Assembly (NCBI GenBank): GCA_937894795.1
Contig: CALCQV010000008.1
Coordinates: 1-8,488, forward strand
Length of the DNA: 8,488 nucleotides
Reading direction: 5' to 3'
DNA from: an uncultured Bacteroidales bacterium
GTDB lineage: Bacteria > Bacteroidota > Bacteroidia > Bacteroidales > Lentimicrobiaceae
This document shows positions 1-6,584 of this stretch, in pieces. The notes under the pieces are model-generated. The model was not told the DNA's origin and made no database searches. It saw only the letters and a program-made list of their open reading frames with translations. Both the position numbers and the translations under genes were made by a program. Positions within the stretch are counted from its first letter, which is position 1, and every line of letters begins with the position of its first letter.

Positions 1-398
1 AATTCTTTGACAACAGCATCAGCCTGACCGACGATATATGGCCATCCGACAAGGAAATGGTGTTTAAAGTTGAAATTGAGGACACAATTTCTCCCTATCG
101 TTTTTTTATCAACATAAGAAACAGCTCATCCTATCGTTATAGCAACATCTATTTTTTCCTGATAACTGAATTTCCCGGCGGAGGCATGTCGCGTGATACA
201 ATTGAGTGTACACTGGCTGATAAGACGGGGAAATGGCTTGGAAAAGGTACCGGCAAATATCGTGATAACAGGGTGTACATAAGAGAGAATATTAGATTTC
301 CACGACAAGGAACCTATACATTGCGGCTTAACCAGGCTATGCGGGAAAACAAACTCGCAGGCATATCTGAGGCCGGTATCAGGCTTGAAAAACAATAG
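1..398 (+). CDS. gldH: Gliding motility lipoprotein GldH, 3' part (5' end outside window)
   Basis: This is the C-terminal 131 residues of GldH, a Bacteroidota cell-envelope lipoprotein needed for gliding motility. The frame is open from base 3 (FFDNSISLTDD onwards), so the ATG at 57 is internal and the real start, signal peptide and lipobox cysteine lie upstream of the window. Family-like blocks can be read in order: an IWPSDKEMVFKVEIED strand, RNSSSYRYSNIYFF, then DTIECTLADKTGKWLGKG, and a C-terminal LNQAMRENKLAGISEAGIRLEK block. The GKWLGKG and QAMR...L.GI segments are the most recognisable. The gene ends in TAG 24 bases before the PBP1A start, so the two are probably co-transcribed. The exact role of GldH is not defined; in flavobacteria its loss abolishes gliding. 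Identification is from recalled family pattern, not a search. Confidence 0.85.
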   Translation, partial: FFDNSISLTDDIWPSDKEMVFKVEIEDTISPYRFFINIRNSSSYRYSNIYFFLITEFPGGGMSRDTIECTLADKTGKWLGKGTGKYRDNRVYIRENIRFPRQGTYTLRLNQAMRENKLAGISEAGIRLEKQ

Positions 399-422
399 CA
401 TTAACCAGGTAAATGATCTGTA

Positions 423-2777
423 ATGGCCAAAAAAAAGCAAGGTGGAACAACTGAACTGAAACAATGGATAAAAAAATTCTGGGTTCTTTATTTCTCAGTC
501 CTTGGATTCCTTTTTCTCTTCTTCACTGCAATGTCGTTTGGTTTGTTGGGCTTCATGCCCTCCTTTGAAGAACTGGAAAACCCAAAAAGTAACCTGGCAT
601 CTGAAGTGATCTCTGCCGATCAGGAGGTACTGGGTAAATATTACATCGAGAACAGGTCAAACATACACTATTCCGATCTCTCCCCAAACCTTGTAAATGC
701 AATCATCTCAACGGAAGATTCACGCTTTCATAGCCATTCAGGCATAGACGTCAAGGCACTTTTCAGGGTTACTTTTGGCATTGTCACAGGAAACAGAAAG
801 GGAGGCGGCAGCACCATCACACAGCAGCTTGCCAAGAACCTCTTCCCCCGTAAAACCGACCGCAATTTCATTGAAACGGTTTTTATCAAGATGAAGGAAT
901 GGATCACTGCCATTAAGCTGGAACGCAACTATACCAAGGAAGAAATCCTGGCAATGTACTTTAATACGGTCGACTTTGGCAGCAACTCATTCGGCATCAA
1001 ATCGGCAGCCAAGACCTTTTTCAATAAGGCTCCGGCTGACCTTACAGTGGAAGAATCAGCCATGTTGGTGGGGATGCTGAAAGCACCTACATGGTTCAGT
1101 CCTGTGCGAAATCCTGAAAGGGCCATGAAACGCCGTGAGGTAGTGCTCAACCAGATGAGAAAACATGATTATTTAACAGAACAGCAATATGATTCGCTGC
1201 GCGTTCTGCCACTTGACATGACTGGTTATTCCATGCAGGACCATGCTTCAGGAGAGGCTACCTATTTCCGCGAATACCTGCGCATGATCATGAATGCCAA
1301 ACAACCAAAGAGCAGAAACTATGTGGATAAAACCCTATTTGCCTTTGATTCATTGCAGTGGAAAAACAATCCGCTGTATGGATGGGTTGAAAAAAATCCA
1401 AAGCCTGACGGTTCAAAGTACAACCTCTATAAGGACGGACTGAAGATATATACCACACTTAATTCGAGAATGCAGAAATATGCCGAGCAGGCTGTTGCCG
1501 AGCATGTGGGCAAAGACTTGCAACCCGCCTTCTTCAAGCACTGGAAAGACAGGGATGAGGCGCCTTTTGACTTCCCAAGGGATGTGGTTAAGGATGAAGC
1601 AAAAAAATTAATGACCTCCTCAATGAAACGGTCTGACCGTTACATTCGGTTGAAGGCTGCCAATGCATCCGATGATTCGATACAGAAAGCATTTCATACA
1701 AAGATCCCTATGCGGATCTTCACATGGGCAGGTGAACGTGATACTGTAATGTCGCCATGGGATTCCATCAGGTATTGCAAGTTCTTCCTTCAGGCGGGAG
1801 TAATGTCGGTAGAGCCGCAAACAGGTTTCGTGCGAGCTTATGTGGGTGGAATCAACTATAAGCACTTCCAGTATGACCACGTAGTGATGGCAAAACGACA
1901 GGTAGGATCCACCTTTAAACCTTTCGTTTATACACTAGCCATGCAGGAAGGTGATTTTTCGCCCTGTACCAAGATAGCCAACATCCAGTACAGTATTGAT
2001 TTGCCAGATGGCACTAAATGGGAACCCCGTAATTCAAGTGATTATAAAGAGGGGCAAATGGTTACCCTTAAAGAGGCATTGGCCAATTCAATCAACTGGA
2101 TATCAGCCTTCCTTATCAAGAGATATTCGCCCATGGCAGTGATTTCCATTGCCCGCAAAATGGGTGTTACCAGTCACATTGATGCAGTACCTTCCATTTC
2201 GCTGGGTACACCTGACCTTTCACTATATGAAATGGTTGGAGCCATGAACAGTTTTGCAGCCAAGGGAGTCTACATTGAACCAATGTTCGTTACACGAATA
2301 GAAGACAAGAATGGCAATGTACTTAGCAGATTCGTTCCCCGGCAACAGGAAGCAATGAGTGAGGAAACCGCTTACCTGATGCTTCAGTTGATGAAGGGAG
2401 TAGTTGAAAGCGGCACTGGGGTCAGGTTAAGATACAAATATGGATTAAGCTACCCGATAGCCGGAAAAACAGGCACTTCACAGAGTCATTCTGATGGATG
2501 GTTCATGGGTATTACTCCTGATCTGGTAACAGGAGTATGGGTTGGCGGTGAAGACCGCAGCATACGTTTCCGCAGTATTGGCCTTGGTCAGGGAGCCAAC
2601 ATGGCACTACCCATCTGGGCACTATACATGAAGAAGATCTATGCCGACAAGAAGCTTGAAATCTCAACCGGAGACTTTGAAGCACCACTACAACCACTTT
2701 CAGTTACCATTGACTGCAAGAAATACGAGCAGGAGCAGAAAGCCACTGAGCGGAAGTATGATGTTGGGGATTTCTGA
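423..2777 (+). CDS. Class A penicillin-binding protein 1A (bifunctional transglycosylase/transpeptidase)
   Basis: This 784-residue inner-membrane enzyme polymerises lipid II into glycan strands and cross-links the peptides. A short cytoplasmic Lys-rich tail is followed by one membrane segment (about residues 20-45). The GT51 transglycosylase domain (about 60-245) shows EDSRFHSHSGID with catalytic Glu98, GGGSTITQQLAKNL (127-140), a second catalytic Glu159 in KMKEWxxAxxLE, and the YFNTVDFGSNSFGI block. The transpeptidase domain (about 455-740) has all three motifs: SxxK as S496-TF-K499, SxN as S556-I-N558, and KTGT at 682-685. Length is normal for Bacteroidota PBP1A and nothing is missing. The ATG at 423 is chosen because it begins the Lys-rich tail just before the membrane segment; no strong Shine-Dalgarno is visible, which is usual in this phylum. 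It follows gldH closely and probably shares its transcript. The mrcA/ponA symbol is used inconsistently for such proteins, so none is given. Confidence 0.96.
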   Translation: MAKKKQGGTTELKQWIKKFWVLYFSVLGFLFLFFTAMSFGLLGFMPSFEELENPKSNLASEVISADQEVLGKYYIENRSNIHYSDLSPNLVNAIISTEDSRFHSHSGIDVKALFRVTFGIVTGNRKGGGSTITQQLAKNLFPRKTDRNFIETVFIKMKEWITAIKLERNYTKEEILAMYFNTVDFGSNSFGIKSAAKTFFNKAPADLTVEESAMLVGMLKAPTWFSPVRNPERAMKRREVVLNQMRKHDYLTEQQYDSLRVLPLDMTGYSMQDHASGEATYFREYLRMIMNAKQPKSRNYVDKTLFAFDSLQWKNNPLYGWVEKNPKPDGSKYNLYKDGLKIYTTLNSRMQKYAEQAVAEHVGKDLQPAFFKHWKDRDEAPFDFPRDVVKDEAKKLMTSSMKRSDRYIRLKAANASDDSIQKAFHTKIPMRIFTWAGERDTVMSPWDSIRYCKFFLQAGVMSVEPQTGFVRAYVGGINYKHFQYDHVVMAKRQVGSTFKPFVYTLAMQEGDFSPCTKIANIQYSIDLPDGTKWEPRNSSDYKEGQMVTLKEALANSINWISAFLIKRYSPMAVISIARKMGVTSHIDAVPSISLGTPDLSLYEMVGAMNSFAAKGVYIEPMFVTRIEDKNGNVLSRFVPRQQEAMSEETAYLMLQLMKGVVESGTGVRLRYKYGLSYPIAGKTGTSQSHSDGWFMGITPDLVTGVWVGGEDRSIRFRSIGLGQGANMALPIWALYMKKIYADKKLEISTGDFEAPLQPLSVTIDCKKYEQEQKATERKYDVGDF

Positions 2778-2788
2778 GAGTTGAAGCG

Positions 2789-2810
2789 TTCAATACCCAG
2801 TAGTATTGAA
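2789..2810 (+). terminator. Possible terminator hairpin after the PBP1A gene
   Basis: A perfect 8-base inverted repeat (TTCAATAC / GTATTGAA) with a 6-base loop starts 12 bases after the PBP1A stop. A G-T and a C-G pair could lengthen the stem by two. The downstream tract is A+T-rich but has no clean T-run, so intrinsic termination is plausible rather than clear. Confidence 0.4.
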
Positions 2811-2872
2811 TGAACTATTAATAATTAGTTTTCAATCTATAATCTTCCCGGCTACTTATTGTCATTTTAAAA

Positions 2873-2921
2873 GATACCCTAAGACTATAATATAATGATA
2901 GTATTATAGCATTAGGGCATC
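2873..2921 (-). terminator. Probable intrinsic terminator of the minus-strand enzyme gene
   Basis: Arms 2873-2892 and 2902-2921 form a 20-base stem with three mismatches around a 9-base loop. The core pairs CCCTAA with TTAGGG and CTATAATA with TATTATAG. Read on the minus strand it lies about 33 bases past the stop at 2955 and is followed by a T-rich CTTTT tract, the usual layout of a rho-independent terminator. It could also act weakly on plus-strand transcripts arriving from the PBP1A gene. Confidence 0.5.
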
Positions 2922-2954
2922 AATATGAGATAAATTGTGTTAAGAATGTCTCAT

Positions 2955-3179
2955 CTATTGTTTAACTAATTTTAAAGTCTTTTCAAGATTATTTGACTTA
3001 AATTTAAGATAATAAATTCCAGGCTGATATTGTGAAACATCAATCAGTTTTTCTGTGCTACTAATTTGACTTTCTGCATACATCAGTTTACCCTGACTAT
3101 TATAAATTGATATAGTATAGGGTAAGTTGTTTCCCTCACATACTAATTTGGTATTTTCATGGCATGGATTAGTAACTAT
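2955..3179 (-). other. T9SS type A C-terminal sorting domain (coding segment)
   Basis: The last 75 residues have the NP start, a YTISIYNSQGKLMY strand pair, IDVSQYQPGIYYLKF and a terminal basic KTLKLVKQ, the pattern of type A sorting domains recognised by the T9SS and normally removed at the outer membrane by PorU when the protein is anchored. It requires prior Sec export, so it can only work if joined to the signal peptide encoded upstream of the TAG. The presence of gldH in the window agrees with a T9SS-bearing host. Confidence 0.88.
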
Positions 3180-6100
3180 ATAAGGATCTATGTATTGACT
3201 AATTGAATCAGCAATAGTAATACTTTTATGAAACGTCGAAGGCTTAATAATATAAGCCCAGTCACCAGGAAATTTATTACCATAGCTATCTTCAACTGTC
3301 GTTGGTATATTGATAGTTAGGATTTTAGCTTCTGCTGTCAGGTCCTCAGAATGGTGCACTTGACCGGCTATCATATTATTAGTGGAATCATTCCAGGTAG
3401 AGTACCAGGAAATTGTGTAACATTTTTTATCCTCAAAACCTCCCATACTAAATGCTTTATTTTCTAACCCTTGCATTCTGTTACCGACATATTTATCATC
3501 TAAGTCGGTTTGAGTTGGATAGATTCCAGGACTATCAAAAGCTAAATTATAATTTTCATCACCAATACCTTCGTCGCTTGTGTCAGGAGGCCATTTAGCA
3601 TATACACAATTCATTGATTTACTTGCATTAATTGTAACAGGCCATTTACCATACCAAAAAGAAGTGTGATTTTTAGGATCATCGTTGTCACAACTGTATT
3701 GCCAAATGTCGCTAACATTTGTTCCAATTGCATTTGTATCCTTTTTGATATAGAATTGATTAATACAATCATCACAATTATAGATATTAGATGACCTGTT
3801 ATTTATCCAACCTGCTACTGATTGATGATCTTCAGATACAACATAAACATGCTCAAAATAAGGCAAAGAGTCACTTGGCAAATATTCATGATTGAAAGTA
3901 GATACTTTGTTTAATTCAATTTCCGAGAAGAATCGATTTACACCTGGCAAATTTGTAAAATACTCTGACTCATAAATCTTGCTTCCAATGTTTTCTATAA
4001 GACTGTTGACTTCATTACCTGTTGGAGGAGGCAAATATGTATCGTCGTTAGATCTCAGCAAATAAGAAAAAGGCCAATATAAAATTCCTCCTGAACCAGC
4101 CAAAGAACTAGCCCACATAAATTTATGATAGGTAAGGTCACTGCAAATATCAAACTCATCCATATATGACATATGGCCACATTCCTGAATCATAATCGGT
4201 TTCTCGATGGAACCTCTATGACAGTTAATGCTATCAATGCTTTTATAAATAGATAATTCTATAACTTCTCTTGTGTCATAAAAGTGAGGTAGTATGGCAT
4301 CCATAAAAGGACTCTCTAATAAGAAATCGGCCTCTGTTCTCCATAAAGGTCGCTCCATCCCAAAACTTAAGGAGGTTAGTTGCTTACAACCTAAATCATT
4401 CTTCAAATAACCGGCCATTTCATCAAACCAATTTCTGTTAACTCTAATTGCATTTTTAAAATTTTCTAGAGGAAATTTCTCATCGGTGTTTAAAAATAAC
4501 TCGGTATTTGACATTTCACTTTGTAATTCATAAATCATTAGATGCGTTGCATATCCATACCTAGCATTAATGTACCTAAGCTTCTTTTGATAAAATCTTC
4601 TTGCATTTTCATTAGTGTAAAAATCTTTTGGGGTAACAACACCATCAATACCTCTAAAGTCTTTATTATTCACGCTTTCTAAAGCAAATTGATTGTATGG
4701 ATTAGACCTCCAATCAACATTTTTTGCATAATCCTTTGAAGTAGTTTGAAACTCATCTTGACACAAAATAGCCAATGTGCTATACATATTTAACAAGTCA
4801 AGATGATCAAAATACATATCCAATGAAAACATATCAGTCTGTCTGTTATCATAATTATTCAATTTTTCCCATTCAACTTCATAATGATTCCCCCCAACCA
4901 TTAATCTTGTTGCATTGGCTCCGTTATTATCCGCGCAAGAGATAAGGTCTAATCCATTTAATAAATCATCAATGTTTGATGGCTTTGATCCATACCAGTT
5001 TGTCCAGGGAATATTATGACCGATCGGTAAAAATTGGGTCTGGGGGGGATTTGAAAACTTCCAAAATCTGCCATTTGTACATACATATCCAGGATCATCC
5101 GTTTGCTTTACTATAATATTATATAAAGGTGACATACCTATTGGTTTATCACCAATTTTAAGATAAAGATAAAAATTCCAGGTACCGGTCTCATCAGGTG
5201 AAAACCTCACCTTCCAGTGATCAACATTCATTACTTCTTCAAAATAACTACTATCAATAATATACTTAGGAAGATACATCTTATAATAGAATCCATATCT
5301 AACTGTTGGTATTATACTTCCAGGTTTGAAAAAATATGCTTCTAGGGATATATGTTCAGGATCATAAGGGTTAACAATACTACCACTCTCAAAAGCTTGA
5401 ACATACTTGGAATTAGGATCTGAATTGGGCTTATAAGCTCCCGTCATGTCATTTAAAAATGTATCTATTCTCTGGGTTAAACCAGGTATCAGTGTGTCTG
5501 AAAAACTGATTTCGAATAAGTGATCTTTTTCAACTTCATTTGTATTATATGTAATAGTCAGGTTTTTTGACAAAACCGGTAATCTATCGAAACTTAGGGC
5601 TGCAACTGTATCTGAGTTATAAAGAAAGCATGGAAAATTTTCAGATGGTATAAATCCACAATATCCTACTTCTTTTATCTTACTAATGGACGATGGATCA
5701 ACTAAAGTAATTATTAGGTAATGGTCTTGGATGACAACATCCTTTATCTGAATTGTATTGTCATAAAACGTCAATGCTTGCCGAATGTTAGTAAGAGGAT
5801 CAGAGATAATAAGATCGATTTTTTGATCAAATTCAATTATGACAGTGTTGCCTTCAAACCAACTTTTAATAACATTTATTGGATTGGGATTGCTAACAAC
5901 AGACTTATTATATATATATTCTTCAGTAATATTATATATACGACGGCCAAGTTCTTCATATCCAATTCTAGATAAATGAACGGGATCTTGTAGATTCTTT
6001 TCACAGCCATTAGATGCCATAAGTTTTACTGATGTATAATGTGGAGGCAATTCACGCTGCTTTTCACTGACTATTCTCATTTCATTTTCAAATATCCTTG

Positions 6101-6560
6101 AACCTGAAGCAATTTGGATTTGATAGATATTTTGACAAGGAATCATTTTTTGTATATCCTGCTGGAGTTTATAAAAATAATCGGGATAGCGGTCAGGATC
6201 GAAGGGTTTATATGCAACTTCATTTTCACCGTTATACCAATATATTGCTTTGATATTCTTTTCTGCACCAGCATAATAACATCTAGAGAAGAGCATTCCA
6301 TTCAAATTTTTGTTATTATCGAAATCAGTATAAAATGGTTTCATAGGATTACTCAAATGGTCATCAATGCCTGTACTAGGCACCCCATTATTGATCAATA
6401 ATGTAGGAACTTTGTTTGTTTTCTGCAGATCATATTGCAATTTTAGTCCCCAAACTCCAACACCATAAGGATCAAGTCCTGTAGATTTAGTTCTTGATAT
6501 GTTCCATCTATCACCGTTAATATGATACCAAGCAAATGTTCTACTAAATCTTCCATACAA
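2955..6560 (-). CDS. Downstream half: rest of SASA esterase, DUF5060-like domain, GH-A-like glycosidase, T9SS sorting domain
   Basis: The frame opens at TTG (residue 1 of 1201); the first true ATG is residue 73, and neither follows a ribosome-binding site or begins a signal peptide. Residues 1-215 finish the SASA/CE6-like esterase: GVWGLKLQYDL, GVPSTGIDDH, WYNGEN (108-113), and DPVHLSRIGYEELG with Asp192 and His195 as the expected acid/base pair. Residues about 345-490 resemble DUF5060 (FEISFSD, NPYDPEH, WKVRFSPDETGTW). Residues about 495-875 read as a clan GH-A (beta/alpha)8 barrel: FLPIGHNIPW at the first strand, YELQSEMS with Glu682 as likely acid/base, KPIMIQECG with Glu793 as likely nucleophile, and GGILYWPFSYL near the last strand. 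Residues 880-1127 are beta-rich and of unknown function. Residues 1128-1201 are a type A T9SS C-terminal domain (YNSQGKLM, YQPGIYYLK, ending KTLKLVKQ). The substrate is not predictable beyond a polysaccharide, possibly acetylated. Confidence 0.82.
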   Translation of the reverse strand: MYGRFSRTFAWYHINGDRWNISRTKSTGLDPYGVGVWGLKLQYDLQKTNKVPTLLINNGVPSTGIDDHLSNPMKPFYTDFDNNKNLNGMLFSRCYYAGAEKNIKAIYWYNGENEVAYKPFDPDRYPDYFYKLQQDIQKMIPCQNIYQIQIASGSRIFENEMRIVSEKQRELPPHYTSVKLMASNGCEKNLQDPVHLSRIGYEELGRRIYNITEEYIYNKSVVSNPNPINVIKSWFEGNTVIIEFDQKIDLIISDPLTNIRQALTFYDNTIQIKDVVIQDHYLIITLVDPSSISKIKEVGYCGFIPSENFPCFLYNSDTVAALSFDRLPVLSKNLTITYNTNEVEKDHLFEISFSDTLIPGLTQRIDTFLNDMTGAYKPNSDPNSKYVQAFESGSIVNPYDPEHISLEAYFFKPGSIIPTVRYGFYYKMYLPKYIIDSSYFEEVMNVDHWKVRFSPDETGTWNFYLYLKIGDKPIGMSPLYNIIVKQTDDPGYVCTNGRFWKFSNPPQTQFLPIGHNIPWTNWYGSKPSNIDDLLNGLDLISCADNNGANATRLMVGGNHYEVEWEKLNNYDNRQTDMFSLDMYFDHLDLLNMYSTLAILCQDEFQTTSKDYAKNVDWRSNPYNQFALESVNNKDFRGIDGVVTPKDFYTNENARRFYQKKLRYINARYGYATHLMIYELQSEMSNTELFLNTDEKFPLENFKNAIRVNRNWFDEMAGYLKNDLGCKQLTSLSFGMERPLWRTEADFLLESPFMDAILPHFYDTREVIELSIYKSIDSINCHRGSIEKPIMIQECGHMSYMDEFDICSDLTYHKFMWASSLAGSGGILYWPFSYLLRSNDDTYLPPPTGNEVNSLIENIGSKIYESEYFTNLPGVNRFFSEIELNKVSTFNHEYLPSDSLPYFEHVYVVSEDHQSVAGWINNRSSNIYNCDDCINQFYIKKDTNAIGTNVSDIWQYSCDNDDPKNHTSFWYGKWPVTINASKSMNCVYAKWPPDTSDEGIGDENYNLAFDSPGIYPTQTDLDDKYVGNRMQGLENKAFSMGGFEDKKCYTISWYSTWNDSTNNMIAGQVHHSEDLTAEAKILTINIPTTVEDSYGNKFPGDWAYIIKPSTFHKSITIADSISQYIDPYIVTNPCHENTKLVCEGNNLPYTISIYNSQGKLMYAESQISSTEKLIDVSQYQPGIYYLKFKSNNLEKTLKLVKQ

Positions 6561-6581
6561 ATTTGAATCATTATTACCATA

Positions 6582-6584
6582 CTA
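6582..6584 (-). other. In-frame TAG inside the esterase domain
   Basis: Minus-strand codons read GAT GGA TAG TAT GGT AAT AAT, with the same frame open for about 590 codons before and 1200 codons after. One base change from TAG would give a sense codon (for example Lys, Gln, Glu, Tyr or Trp), and no indel is needed. TAG is also the genuine stop of gldH and of the downstream half, where translation ends exactly at the expected domain end, so a genome-wide reassignment of TAG is not supported. Confidence 0.9.

Noticed and set aside
57..59. ATG at 57 as the start of gldH
   Set aside because: The same frame is open back to base 3 and already reads GldH-like sequence, so the gene is simply cut by the window edge.
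5721..6401. Plus-strand frames at 5721-5975 and 6114-6401 opposite the esterase region
   Set aside because: They have no recognisable domain or start signal and lie wholly opposite a minus-strand frame with clear domain motifs; they are antisense shadows.
6582..6584. Genetic-code reassignment of TAG, as in some phages
   Set aside because: gldH and the downstream half both end properly at TAG at the expected end of their domains, and the window carries core chromosomal genes, not phage genes. Pyrrolysine insertion is also unsupported: no pyl genes are visible. Selenocysteine uses TGA, not TAG.
6558..6584. Two independent genes in an operon, the second starting at TTG 6560
   Set aside because: The frames are identical, the join is inside one esterase domain, there is no ribosome-binding site, and the second part lacks a signal peptide while ending in a T9SS domain.
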